NCBI GenBank assembly: GCA_037074765.1
Contig: JBAMDO010000079.1
Span: forward strand, 150,071-214,070
Direction of reading: 5' to 3'
Origin: Mansonella perstans
Taxonomy: Eukaryota; Nematoda; Chromadorea; Rhabditida; Onchocercidae
Length of the DNA stretch: 64,000 nucleotides
Shown here: positions 37,002 to 50,569 of the stretch, one piece after another
Position numbering within the stretch: position 1 is the stretch's first letter
How the letters are laid out: each line of letters opens with the position of its first letter
The notes under the pieces: model-generated
What the model was told of the DNA's origin: nothing
The model's input: the letters and a program-made list of their open reading frames with translations, nothing else
The model's database searches: none
Program-made: the position numbers and the translations under genes

Positions 37002-40000
37002 TTATGGCCCTTTCATTATTTTTGATTCTTCGAAATCGGTGATATTTGTTGTTGGGCGAAGAAATAATTCACTGCCAGTATTTTTCATATTTGTAGCAAT
37101 CGATTCGTTCACTGAAATGACTGATATCATCCGTAAGAGATGCATTTATATGATTTATTCATTTCAAGTAAGGTTTTAATTAGTAAAGTGAACTCAGGTA
37201 ATATGTTTACCTTTATTGTAAGCTATTGAAAGAGGATGAAAGGAGCAAATGCATCAAATAGAATGAAATTTTTTAAATATTTTATGAGAAAATGATGAAT
37301 TAAATTGAAATATTAGGAAAAAATGAATATCATTAAAATAAAAAGTATTGCAATTTATTTTTCCATTCTTTTTCCTATTTTGTAACAATAAATAATTAAA
37401 ATTCAAAATTTTCTAATAATAAGCTTAATTTCTATATTAAATTTCCACCTTCTTCTTGCCAGATAAGTCTTTTGTTTAATCATTTAACTTAAGCAATCCT
37501 TTCTCTCAGTTCATTTCCTCTCCTTCTCCTTCCTTTCATCTGTTCTCTTCTTAATTATTTCTTAAAATTGAAAGTGACAAAGACCGTATCTATCGCATAC
37601 TCTGTTTTAAACTATACTTATTCAACAAATTGATCGATTGAGTGCAGTTATTTCTAAAACACTAAAAATAAATAAAAAAGGCAGAGTGAAAAATTTAATT
37701 CTAATTAATCCAAAAAGTAACTGAAAATATTTTGGAGAAAACATTCACTTTTTTTGTTTTTTTGAGCAAATATCGTAGAAAAAAATACCTGAGAATAACA
37801 TTTAAGTGAAAATTACGAAACATACATACTTACCAAATTTAATCAATGAAATTGACTTTAGCTATTTGTCAGATTTAACAATGCACGAAAACAAATTGCT
37901 ACAATTTCAAATTAAAATAATAGCATTAAATTTCCTTTAATTTTTCTTTTCTTTGTACAAAATAATCCGAAAATGCTTTTTTGGCATTTTTGTTCCTTAA
38001 ATTATTTTAAATCTTCATTTTACACGGTCAAAAAAAATATTCGTTTTTTTCTGCTTAAATTTAGCAGCTGCAGCTCGTAAACTTTTTTGCAATTGAAATT
38101 CTTGTTTAAATGCACTTCAATTTATCATAAAAGAATGCATAAATTCAATTTCCAATCTTACATACATTGCTGTTTTCTTGTTCAGCCTAAATCACTTTCG
38201 TTTTCCTGGAATTCTTTTCACAAAGAATGAGCCAATTAAATATCCAGAAAATAAATGAAAAGAAAATATAAGGGTGCAAAAGCAACGATTGTTATGCATG
38301 AATTGCCTAGCAAATTATTTATAAGCTCCAAAAATTGTGAAATGATTTATTCACACTTTAAAAAATTCGGAAAAAAAATTTTTGCCTTAAATTTGCAGCA
38401 AATAAAATGTATAGGGAATTTATTTTTAATCAGAAAAAAAAAATTTTTGAAAATTTTTAAATTCTTTGAAGTGAAAATTCGCTGCAAGTTTAAGATAAAC
38501 ATCAACTTTCGTTTTTCTTTTTTTTTTTTAAATTTCTATAATTTATGCTTATTTGAATAAATGCATATCGCATCTTAATAGTTTCAAGCTTCATAACGAT
38601 ACCTGCTTTCTTTCTTCTGTTTGAACTTCCAAATTTTCAGCAAAAAAAATTCTGATTGAAAAAGCTGATTATAAATTAATATGAATGACGCTAATTACTG
38701 CGCAAATTTAATCAGTTTAAATCAAACTTTAATTTATTTATTAGTTTTGTGATTTGAATGAAAAAATTTCGTTATACAAATCCTAAATGATATGTTGGAA
38801 TGATAAAAAAACGATGTTTAGGATTTTTTTCTTCTTCTGTTCAAATATCATCACATTTCTCATTTTTAATGGGTTCCACCATATCTACTCAAGTCAATTC
38901 AACACCTAGTGTAACTAAAATGGGGAAAAAACAAAAATTTTTATTAAATTAATTTTCGAATAATATTTTTTGCGTTTAAACTATTCGTTGAAAGTAGCAT
39001 TTGTCTTTTCATAGCAATTAAAATTCATTTCTTGATGATACTTTAAGCAAAATATAATTGAAAAAAAAGTGGAACATATATGTTTAAATTTTTCTTTTTA
39101 ACTGATTGCAATTTTAGTTGAATTGCATGAAGAAAAATTTTTATTTCTTAGGAAAAATCTTTCTTTTACAGGAAAAAAATGTGAAGTAGAAGCAAAAGGA
39201 TAAAAAGCATATGAAGTGTTATGTTTTAAATTGAAGGAAAAAAATCCAAATTGCAATTTTTTTTTTTTTTTTTGCTTTTATATTATCAAATGAGAAGCAT
39301 TAATAATGAATGAAAGACTTTTTTTATATATCAAACTCTTTGAAAAGTTTTTCGCTTGCAAATTAAAATTTTTCTGCTTGAAATTTAAAAATAAAATTTG
39401 AACTACAACATTGTTTAATTACAATTGCAATTTTTGGCTGAATAAATTTGATAAATAACCTTAATTTTTTTTTAATCGAAAATAAATTTAAAATTTTTTT
39501 TAGTCAAAGGTTTTTTATATCGTTGATTCAATTGGTTAAAACATATTACTTAACAATGTTTAATTGTTATTTGTGATGCAACCATTAGCATAATTCGTCA
39601 TTTAATCCTACAAATATTAAATTAAGCCAATCAGTAACGAAATTAATGTATGCTTGTTGTCGCTATTTTTACTTACCTTATGAGCTTATTTTCAGTGAAA
39701 TTGATGTTTTCGCCTAGCTAATAAGTTTAAGGAAAATTGAATCAAGACTTTTGCTTAGTCAATATTTCTAATTCCAATATCCACTCAATTCAGTAATTTA
39801 TTTTTTTGAAAACTTGATGCCCTTAAAATTCTATAAAACCTGAAAAATTCACGTGCAACGAATGCATCAATTATTAAGCATTACTTATGAAATATTAGAG
39901 ATTTAATTGGCCATGAAAGTGACAACGAACGAACGTACAGAAAACTGAAAGGAAATTGAAAAAGTGGCAAAATCTTTGGATTCTAAGAGAAAAAAGTAAA

Positions 40001-40502
40001 AGATAAAATTTACTTCAAACCAATAATTCAGACAAAGGTGAAAAATTCATCTGTGATAATTTGTTTTTTTAATTTTGTTAAAAATTTTAATGAGAAATTA
40101 TTTGCTATAGAAGAAATTTCAAAAAATTTCGTCAAAGTAGTTGGGAAGAATTAAAATTGATATCTGAACTTTCAAAATTTAATTCCGTCTACATGCTGTT
40201 TATTTGATTCTGTTTTAAAATTAAAACCAGATAAATTAATTATGGAGGAAATATTTTACATTAGTAAACAAAAAAGATTCTATCATGAGGTATTCTTTAA
40301 AATTTTTTTTTTATACTTAAATGATAGAATTTTGCAACAAACCTATTTCATCAATCCTTGAACCAAGCAACAATGATAAAGTGACCAGTATAATAGCTAA
40401 AACCGTTAGCACAACTGCAATCGTTGTAATCATGCGTCGAGCATAGACATGATGGCGCTCTTTGATATAATCCAATTCAACATTTCCGTCTTGTTCCATC
40501 AT
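37002..40502 (-). CDS. Small single-pass membrane protein, 89 residues, two exons, unknown function
   Basis: Exon 1 is 40502-40343, ending ATAG/GTTTGT in phase 1. Exon 2 is 37111-37002, behind a TTTCAG acceptor, and supplies the matching phase and a stop. Joined, they give 89 residues: a charged N-terminus (MMEQDGNVELDYIKERHHVY), a hydrophobic helix at about 24-46 followed by GSRIDEI, then a polar tail with NES and NIT N-glycosylation sequons and a FEES cluster. Lacking a signal peptide and having basic residues (HH, RR) before the helix, it should be a type II protein with its C-terminus outside. The 3.2-kb intron is far longer than most here. I do not recognise the family. Support comes from the phase-matched splice sites and a hydrophilic, non-repetitive composition unlike the flanks. 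Confidence 0.6.
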
Positions 40503-42310
40503 TGATTAAATTAGTCAAATATAAAATCTCAAAAATTTAAATTTAAATTACACAAAAAATAATATCAAAAAAAAGAAATGAATACGGATGTAGATGATAA
40601 AAGCGATAAGCAATGCAATCACTTTTACGCAGAATTGCAAAAAAATTGCAGTGAAATTTTATAATAATTAAATATATGATAACTTTCAAGCAATAATTAA
40701 TACAGGAATAAGACTTCAAAAAAAAGAAAAAACAAATTGTAAAAAAGAAATTTAAATTTAGAGAAATTTAGCAAAAAAAAAGAAGAAAGTTCAAAAATAT
40801 TTTGACAGAGAAATTAGAAATTGATTGAAAATAAAGGGAAAACTGATTAAATGAAAAACAAATTTGATATGAAATGAATTCTTTAAATGAAGAATATTGA
40901 TTGATTGATTTAAGATTTCAAAAAATGAAAAGCATCTGTGCTGCTAGTAATAAATTATATATTATAGACGTATTCGTATAGAAATTTATCAATAAATTTT
41001 GACATTTTTTGATGAATTTTTTTTTAATTTGAAAAGAATTTATAATAGAAAATTTGAGAAAATTTGTTTTCTGAATTAAAATTATTGCTGCAATAAAGAA
41101 ATTAAATCAATTACTTTTTTAGTAATAATAAAAAAGTGAATAATAAATTTTTTAGTTAATCGATTCACATTTAGATTTGATGCAACGACGATGATGGATG
41201 GATTTATACAGCGATTTTCGTAATAGGTATGCTTGGCTTTATAGATGCCATTACTAGAGGCTAATATGTTAATAAAAGTAGAGCGGAAAAGGCACTGTGT
41301 CATTTGTTTTTTAGATCATAGAAATCATTTAAAGAAATTTATTTTGAAATCAGCTCCATTTTCTTTCTTTTTTTTTAATTTTTAAAATGTTTTATTGGAT
41401 TTGAAATTATTTATAAAAATGCAATTTTACGTTAAAGCAATTTATTAAATTATTATAAGAAACTTTTATGTTCTTAACATTAATTATTTATCAAAAACAA
41501 TAAAAAAAAAGACGACAAAATAATACGAAGAAATTTTACATACAAATTTAAGAATGAATTTCGTAAAAAAATTTCGTGCAAATTTTAATAAATTACTTTA
41601 AAATTATTAGTAGCAGCACTGTTAAATATTTCTTTAATTAATTATTGCAAATTAATTATGCAAAAGTAACATATTCGGATGAATTTGTTTGCATCATTTA
41701 GGAACTGAAATTTTTGAGTGAAAAAATTTTGGTTCTAATAGCCATTAGTTAATGCTTTTAGGATCTGAAGAAGTGATGATGAAAGGGATATTGCTAGGCT
41801 ATTTTGCCGAAGTGATTTACGTCAGAGGCCAAGTGATGAAGTGGAAAACTTGAATTTATTTTCCACGTCATCATTTCTCAAAATCATTTCCTTTTTTTTT
41901 GTATATTAATAGTTCCGTCATTTTCTTCTCTATCATTATTACTATCATTCTCATTATCACCATCATCGCTATCAACAATCATTATCGCTATCCTTTTCGA
42001 ACCCATTTGGATAAGTTGCACAGTTTTTATGGTCTAACTAATAGAATTTCCTAAGCATTGAAGCGTAAAGCTTGCAATCAACATAGAAATTATGAAATAG
42101 CCAATAGATTTTATTAATAATAAAAGTCTAGCTTACAGCGAGGTATAATAAAAGTATTGAATTCAAAAAAAGACAAATAATTAGTGACAAATAATTAAGT
42201 ACTAATAATAATACTAAGAAAGATGTGTGAATTTGTTGTTGAATGATGAAATAAAATTTGAATTTGTCAATCCAGTCGTTATATTTAGTTCTTAGTTGTT
42301 TACAACATAC

Positions 42311-42367
42311 TGCTTAAATTGGATTAATATAGAAGAGATGCTTAAATTGGATTAATATGAAAGAGAA
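42311..42367. repeat. Tandem pair of about 29 bp
   Basis: TGCTTAAATTGGATTAATAT occurs twice in a row, each time followed by a purine-rich AGA/AAAGAGA tail. A short recent duplication in intergenic DNA. Confidence 0.75.
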
Positions 42368-42862
42368 AAACGACTGACTAAATATGCAGCATTCAAAAAA
42401 ATAGAAAAGCAAGGCGTGACACTTTAAATCCATTTTGATTATCCAGTTTAAAATTTGAATTAAAACACCCCATTTAAATTATTTAGTCAAGCTTGAAAAA
42501 ATAATTTCTGCTTCTTTAAGCAATCACAAAGATTAGCTTCAAAAGAGAAGGAAAAAGAATTTCATGAAATTGAAAATTTTTCCTGATCAAGCAAATTATT
42601 TCAGTAGGAGCAGGTTTTTTTTAATTTGTTACTAGGCTAAATCATGGCACTTATAATATTACACTTTCGCAGGACAGAATTAATAGTTGACAAATACGAA
42701 TTAAATTTAAAAACTATGTTTTCGATGATAATTTTAGAAAAAAATTACTGGTAAATGAATGAAATAATGGTAACATAATAAAAGCTTTGAATAATTTCAT
42801 AATTGTTCAATTCCTTAATAATTGGCATTTTTGAATGTGATGATTTGCAGATCAAATTTATT

Positions 42863-42907
42863 TGATCAATTAATAAGTATTTCGTTTAAATACTTATTAA
42901 TTGATCA
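42863..42907. repeat. Perfect hairpin, 20-bp arms and 5-nt loop
   Basis: The arm TGATCAATTAATAAGTATTT at 42863-42882 is the exact reverse complement of 42888-42907, with CGTTT between. It is AT-rich and sits far from any gene. It resembles the perfect palindrome at 12629-12674 in kind but not in sequence. Confidence 0.9.
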
Positions 42908-45900
42908 GTTCATCGACATCAAACAACCACTGTTAAGCATTTATCATATGGGATGATGTTACTATACTATTTTATGGCAAAATTGAAAAATGAATTTCAA
43001 ACTTTTTTTCATAGTATATAGCTGTTATATTAAAAAATCTACCTAATTTACAACAAATAAGGCTAGAACAATTAACCTTCATTATTATTTATTGGTAATT
43101 GAATAAGGTGAATAATAAGAAAAGTTACACAACAAAACATGTTATCATTAATCTCCATTAATTATGTCATGAATGACAAATAATATAATCCATTTTCAAT
43201 TTTATTTTCAATTTTCTATTTCGATCATACTCCACTAAATTACGGCGAATATTTATATCTTAGAATCATAAAGCATATTTCTCAGATAATCATGATTATT
43301 TGATTAAATCTTGTTCATTATCGCGATTATTTGTGGGACAATTATCTTATATCTTCTATCTTTTTTCTGTTTCGCATTCGTTTCGTTTCTCATTTAGCAT
43401 TAAAAAGAAAGCAGAAATTTTTTTGGCAAAAATAAAAATTTAATTTGGAAAAAAAATTTTAATAAAAAAAGCATAATTAAAGCGTAATTTAATTTAATTT
43501 AATTTTGCTATAAACTAATACTTTCAATTTTTGCTTTTGTTTAATAAATATGCAAAATTGTCGATTCATTCAGCTATTCTTCTATCTCTAACTATTCTTC
43601 TATCTCTAACTACTGATTATTTGTTAATTTATTAATGATTGTTGCTATGGAAAAATGAGAAGGTAAATATAGGTGAGGAATGGAAGTGAATGAAATAAAA
43701 ATGAATGAAGGAAAAGGAAGGTGAGAAAGAGGAGAAGGAGGGATAGCTTTTCTTATCAGTAAGTTAAAGTTGGAGTAATAGCATTTGATTAATTTGATTT
43801 AGCTAAGAATTATGTTATTCATTAATCAATCACGTTTGTTTTATTAAATGCTATCAAATCATTTCATTTTAGTTCCTTCTCGCTGTATGATTTAATCAAA
43901 AATATAATCCATCATGTCTGGTAAACAGATGATATTTCTCTATCACAGTTGGTCATATAGATGACATATTTTATGATACTTCAATGATAAACGACGGTCA
44001 ATAATCGATCAATGATCGATGAAGAAATATTAAAAAACGATGAATTTGGATGATTTTTTATAATGATAATCAATTCACATCTCATTCAAATATAGATACT
44101 GGTAACATGATTACTGAATTACTTAAATAATCCTATTCTGATATCGATATAAAACTGAAAAGTAATAGCATTTTTATGATAATTTTAGATAGCATTTGTA
44201 AATCGATAAATTTTTATTTCTTTTTTGTTAAGAAATCCAATGACAACATATATTTCACTAAGCTAATACAATCGAAAGTGTTTAATTGCTTTTAGTTGCA
44301 GGAACTGAAACAGTAGAAAAGGTCAAGTAATCCACATTGATTAATTATGTAAGCTAGCTAATTAATTAATTAACTGATTAACATGTTTGTGTCTCAGTTT
44401 TTCATTTCAGTTTTTTTTTGCTTTACGAGACATAAAAATTTAAAGTACTGATATGTACTGTTAACATATTCTATTTCATCGATGTCAAATTAATTTGATC
44501 TCATAACAGATTAATCGCATATGAATATAATTTGAAACAAAAAAGAAAAGTAAAATTGAAACTTTTTATTCTAAATCGTGTTGAGAAATAAGAATTTATT
44601 GGGTCATACTGGACATTAGGGTCACTTTAGTCTCATAAGTTAGGAATTATTAGGTGCCAAATTCGAGACATGTAATCCATGTTAAAAGACTTAGGCTTTG
44701 AATAGTAAATCTATAACTAATTACAGATCATTGAATTAAAATGCTATGTTGGTTAATATTATTCAGTAAGTAATTATTCCAACTTATCAAGATTATGACT
44801 ATTTCAGACATAATTTATCTCAGTAATTAAAAATGTCAAATTACACAGCGAAATTGAAAGTTGTTTTCTTCAAGAATGTCGAAAATTGAAATTTAAATTC
44901 AATTTTATTTCTTTTCTGTTTAATTAATTGTTATTTCTTCTTTAGAACGCTATCATCTTTTTCGCTTTTTTCATTATAAAATAATTTTAAATTAAAAAAC
45001 AAATTTGCTGAACAAAATTGCTTAATTCTTCTCAAAAGCATTTAATTGAAAGCATCCGATGGAAATTTAGAAATAGCAGGAAATAACTGATGCAATTTCA
45101 TCACGGATCCATTGATAAGAATTGATTGAAAGTTTAACATTTGAATGCTAAGAGTGATAAATTGCCTAATTAATCTGATTAATTTGCTTGGCACATTTTA
45201 AGCTACGTAGTACAATCTTTTATTGCAAGTATATTATTTTTATGAACAAATCAGAATTACTATATTTTAGCAATAAAAATAAAGTATGAAAAAAAACTGA
45301 TTAAGAATATGTTTTTCAATTTTCATTAAAAAAATGAACAAGCACAAATTATGGTGAATTGAACAAATTTTACAAAAAAACAAAAGATTTTATTTCGATA
45401 TGTTCGTCATGAAATTCATTTTCTATCTTACCTATAATTAATTATTACACATTAACTGTTTATCATGCTATGGCACAATTATTTCATCTCCATCATCTAA
45501 CTTACGTGCGTGAAGTAAGCGTTATACAAAGTAAACGAGCATCTATTAGTAATGGCTTCTTTTTTATTACATAAGCAATATTCTTTTCTGAATACAAAAT
45601 GTGCGGCTTCCCTTAGGGATTTAGCGAATGTTATTCATAATGCTAGATTTTGAGTCAATCAACCAAAAAATGCTTATCCATCTTTTTAAGCTATAAATAA
45701 GGCCATAATCATAGTGGTGAATATGTCGGATATTTTTTTATCTTTAAATTTTATTGTTTTTTTTGAAAACTTCAAAACTTCGTTCTTTCTTTTATGTCTT
45801 AACGTAAACAAAAACTAAAAAAAAATGAAAAGAATGAAAAAAATTAGAAGAAATATTTTGTTCAAATTTTGAGTTCTTATTCAAATATGAAATGAGTTTA

Positions 45901-46644
45901 TTGAGCTCTAAGTTGAAAGTAGTTGCAGAACGTCAATTATTTCAAATGTAATTATGCCATTGAGAAATTTAGAATTTTTTTAAAAGTTCTTTTTTTAAAA
46001 TAAGCACAAGTGCAAAACTGATCCTGTCAAGAAACAGGTGGTTTTTTTTTTTGGAATTCAATTATTCTTAAGTCATTAAATACTGTCAAATATGCTGATG
46101 TTTTGTTGAAGAAATGAACAAGATGAATCGCAGGTTAATAAATTACAATGGTTTTATTCCATTGAATTCTATTAATTTATTGGTATTTTTTTTAGCTCTT
46201 GTACTATCTGAAAGTGCAAGGAAAACACACATGAATACGGAGATTATTATTTGAATTTATAAGTATTCTTGAGTTTCACATCTTCATTCTACTTTCACAC
46301 CTTTTTCCCACTCAACATAATTGATTCAACAAATTCTAATATCTCGAAGTGCTGCAGGATAAGAAAGGATGTGAAATTTATTTTATTAATCATTTAAATT
46401 TACTTTTAAATATTATAACCTTCAATTATGTATTTTGAATTTGCTTCAGTGCCAATTATATTAATTGAATATATTGATCATTAATAATTTAATTTTCCTT
46501 GTCGCTTCTTTTGCATTTATTTTTCCTTTAAATCTTACTAAGTAATTAGGATTTCACACAAATAAGAAAATTGCATAAATTTACGATAAAGAAAAAATTC
46601 ACTGTATTCATACATTTAAGTGCAGTTTTTTAAATTGGTTCTGA

Positions 46645-46985
46645 AATAATTAAATATGCAATAATGAAATATATCTGAACAAGCAATGTTAATCATTAAT
46701 AGATTTAGTGATAAATATGCAAAAATACTCATATAATCATATAGTGGTAAAGTTAACTAGATAATTAAACATACAATAGTAAAAAGCAATATTAATTATT
46801 TATTAGATTTAATGAATATGCGAAAATAAACTCACATAATGGTAAAATTGACTATGATAATACATTCGAATGTATGTTTTAAACTGAACTGGAAATAATT
46901 AAATATGCAGTGCGGTAAAAAATAACCGAACAAACAATATTAATTACTTTTGATGATCAATGCACAAAAATGAACGAGGATAATA
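46645..46985. repeat. Three diverged tandem units of about 100-120 bp
   Basis: Units at about 46645-46758, 46759-46868 and 46890-46985 share AATTAAATATGCA or ATTAAACATACA, then GAACAA/AGCAATATTAAT, then a word like GATAAATATGCAAAAAT, and TGGTAAA. They are clearly related though well diverged. The leading part, with the sequence before it, also resembles 55010-55180. Confidence 0.55.
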
Positions 46986-48869
46986 TCCATTTTTTCACAT
47001 TTAAATGACAATCCTGTCAGTTTACACTTGTAAATGATAAGATTAAAGTTCATGCTACTAAAATCAACAATATTTGAAATATTTAGAAGAGATTGATAGG
47101 CTTAGTAGGATAAAGTGGAATCCAATCAGTATTGAGAATAATAAGTGATGCTCCTAATATCACTGATAACAGATTTTCTGGTTGATGTGCTGGTCCGCTT
47201 TGGCGTGCAACGATGTGTTCCTATTACTTGCATGGAGATTTATAGAATCTCATAGAATCTCCGTGCATGCCAAAGTTTAGTCATTGCGGTGTTTCTGTAC
47301 CGCATAGGTACGTGTATTATGGGTATTTATTTCATATGGGTATAGTATTATTAAATTACAACACATCGAAGCTGCCGCACTTGACCGCGACAATTTTTTA
47401 TGTCAACCAATTCTTTATACAATTACTTAGCAAAAGTTCTTATTGTTGGGGCAGTACTTTATCTAAATATTCAACAAATTTTTTAATAAAGATCCTTTCT
47501 AATTCAATGTGATTAAATTAGAAGTTAATGAAAATGTCTTTCTTTCTTCATTTCAACGATAATTAACGATGTGAACTTCATTTTCAAGAACTTTGAAGAA
47601 AATAAATTTATAGCATTATAATAGTTCTGAGACAGCAAATTAACAAACAGAGTGCAGGCCAAAAGAAACAAAAATTTCGCTAAACAAAAAGAAAAGTTCA
47701 ACTAAACCGTCCTTGTCTTTTTAGCTTGATAAAATTATACTTGTCAAATGAATGACTGTCGGATATATGGAAAGGTATAAAAGCGATATTTTAATCTGGT
47801 ATTCAATTATAAGAACAAAGTTAATTACTTTTTATCACATCAATCCTTAATCAATTGCAGTTCTGGATGATTAAACAATTTGAGTAGCTTGAAGGATGTC
47901 AGAAATACCAATAAAATCTGAAGGTTGTCAGCGATAAAAATCATAATATGAAATTGGAGTCCTCGTGATGAAAATTTGACTGCAAAATCAGAAAATAACT
48001 GCTGATAAAAGAAATCGAAAAAAGGGAATTCTTAAAAGAAAGGAGAGAGGGGAAAATTATTTAATAAAATTAATTAGATTTTTAATAAAAATTAACGGCA
48101 TTGCAATTAATGGGTACAGAAGAAAATGATAAAATTAATAGTAATAAAAATTTCCAAGCGCGGCAAAAAATGTTTTTGGCTGAAACAGGCGAAGAGATTA
48201 TAATTGATTCTGATTACACAAAATTTAGAATAATCTGTAAACTTAAATCTGTTAAATAAATTACAGGAAATAATTATGCAATCGTATTAGTAGTAATCAC
48301 AGTATGTTCTAGAACGCTTTATATATAAATAAATTAATTACCAATGATAATCGAGCAAACCTTTAGTTCATATTAGATGCTGAAATTTGAAGAATGTTTC
48401 ATATTCGTTGATAAATTTTCTGGAAAATCAGACAGTCGTTTTGCATAGAACAATAAATTGAATAATGGTGACTGTGTTCAGAACGAATATTTCGATACTG
48501 ATAAATGTCACAACAATTACGATTCATGGATGAATACTGAACACTTTTAACTTTTTCAATATGTAAAAACTTGTAAAATGTAAAAACTCTTTAACACTTA
48601 TATTATCTCTTGTCACATTGATGCGCAAAACGAGATTTAGCAATGACATTTTGTAGAAATAAACAAAAATGTGTTGCATTTATATTTAATACTAATTCAC
48701 CGCATCTTGCAATTTGATTTTAGTAAACTAATTTTGAAATGCTGAATAGTGGAAAAAAGTAAGAAAAATGTAGAAATATAAATGTTGAAACGTTGGAATG
48801 TTGAACGTTAAAATCATTTATTCGAAACATGATCCGAAAATTTATGACAACTTGTTATCTCTGAAACAA

Positions 48870-49556
48870 GAATAAGTGAAAAATTCATCTTTTGCATCAG
48901 TTTTTAAAACTTATCCGCCTCAATTCATTTTTTCATCATCTGATTAAGAAGAGAACAAACAGGAAGAACAAAAAACGGTCAAAAACATTTACAAAATAAA
49001 GCATGCTTCGTTCACTGGTGTCGTTGTGGAACTATAAAGACAACGATTTTTATTTTTTCAATCGTTAATAGCCTCACCAATTCCTTTTTACTTTTGACAA
49101 AAATGTGTGTAGTTTGAGTTAGGGAAATTGGCCGGAGATTCTGGAAGTTACATGTGCCAAGTTTTGACTGAAACGGTTCTCAATAATTTGTCTTAAGAGA
49201 CCTAAGAGAAAAAAAAAATATAGATTTTAGCGTATACATAAGATTTCAATAATTTGAATGGAGAATAACAACATTTATGAATGAATTTTTATCCGTAAAT
49301 CGAATTGTATCGGAATGCCGCTGAAATGATTGCTGAAACGGATAAGTTATGAGCAGAGAAATAATAAATTATTTTGATGATATATTTCTGTTTGGATTTT
49401 GATTTCGGAAAAGCCTACCAATACTGAAATAAAAATAAGATGATAATCAAATTGTAAAATTAACCGACGGTAAGTTTCCAAAAACGCTTTGTATTCTAAC
49501 TAATCAATCAAGGAAGGAAGAAGAAAAGCATAGGTTTCAATATAATCGATTTGAAA
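48870..49556. repeat. Rearranged fragments of the collagen-gene repeat unit
   Basis: Positions 48870-49190 match, in inverted orientation, the promoter block that precedes each collagen-like gene (compare 52900-53290), including a TATAAA on the plus strand at 49033-49038. Positions 49200-49520 match the 5' flank of those genes in direct orientation (compare 51360-51620: CGTAAATCGAATT, then GATAAGTTATGAG, then GTTTGGATTTTGA). Finding both orientations side by side shows that this edge of the array has been rearranged. Confidence 0.7.
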
Positions 49557-49735
49557 TATGGTGAAGATGACAATGTACCTTGCACGTCATCTGTTGTGAT
49601 CAAAGTGAGGATCAAGGCAGAGGACCACCAGGACTACCTGGACCACTAGGTCAACCAGTTCAGGGCAGCCAGGAACACAGAGACTACGAGGACCACTGGG
49701 GCCAACAGTATTATTTGCCAATGGTATAAGATAAA
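49557..49735 (+). pseudogene. Decayed collagen-like gene copy in opposite orientation
   Basis: AATCGATTTGAAATATGGTG at about 49541-49560 matches the sequence just before and at the ATG of the minus-strand gene at 50848. The next bases resemble the signal-peptide code but are frameshifted and reach a stop after about 13 codons. Further on, GGACCACCAGGACTACCTGG (from about 49624) reads as Gly-Pro-Pro-Gly-Leu-Pro-Gly, and a second Gly-X-Y stretch near 49670-49710 lies in another frame. Collagen-like coding is therefore present but broken by at least two frameshifts, so I call it a pseudogene. Confidence 0.7.
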
Positions 49736-50569
49736 GATGATAATGATTGTAACAGTGAATACAACACAGCAGTAATGGAAAATTTTCACGCCAAAAGCTT
49801 TGTTAACAAAAATTTTGAATTTATTTCAATTTTGTTTCTTACTTTTATCATGTTCTTTCTTTTTGTTAATTTAAAACCCTATTTTTTTTCAATCTTTTTT
49901 TGAGATTTAACTCCTTTAAATTTTCCATCACCTGCTTTTTTGTTTTTTTCAGTACAAAAGGAAATAAATGGTCAATAATTTGTTGCAAAAGATTGTGGAG
50001 CTAGAGGAAACTGAAGGAAAATTTGGCTAATTGTTTGTTCCATCAGATCAAATTTTCCAATGATACTTGAGATTACATCTTATGCGACAAAAATTTTTGA
50101 AACAATGAAGAAAGTAGCAGAAGAAAACATACGGCTCAGATTAATATGGTCTAATGAAATTATTCCGTCCATATTAAGCTGTTAGCTGTTGACCAAAGAA
50201 CATTTCATATAATGCTTACATGATGTAGTGGACCAACAGATAACGTCCTAATTTATGAAATGACAGAGTAAAATATCAATTAAATATTGCATTATCACAC
50301 TCCATCATTCTATTTTTTCCAATAACAAAACAATTAATCTTTACCTCTATCAATTCTTAAATGTTTAATTATCAGCCATTATTATATTTGCAATTTTCAT
50401 CAATTTAGCAAAAGCAAGAGAATAAAAAAGTTCACAAATCGAATCTTTCAAAAAAGCAGTCAATAAGAGAAAAGAAGACAAAATAAGTTTTGCCAGAAAT
50501 AAATTTAAAAAACCATTAAAATTTTTTTAACATATCGAGATATCAGTGTCTTCCTGAAGGCTACACTCA

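Larger units (their letters stand above)
40503..48860. other. Long AT-rich intergenic region
   Basis: Over 8 kb without a supported gene. It contains a perfect 20-bp-arm hairpin at 42863-42907, a tandem pair of about 29 bp at 42311-42367, a tandem pair of about 20 bp at 43573-43612, a run of diverged 100-120-bp units at 46645-46985, and a short less AT-rich island at about 47190-47400. Open frames within it have no coding character. Confidence 0.55.

Noticed and set aside
41762..41851. Possible short exon after a TTTTAG acceptor, ending VMKWKT and a stop
   Set aside because: No partner exon, no family similarity and a length that chance allows.
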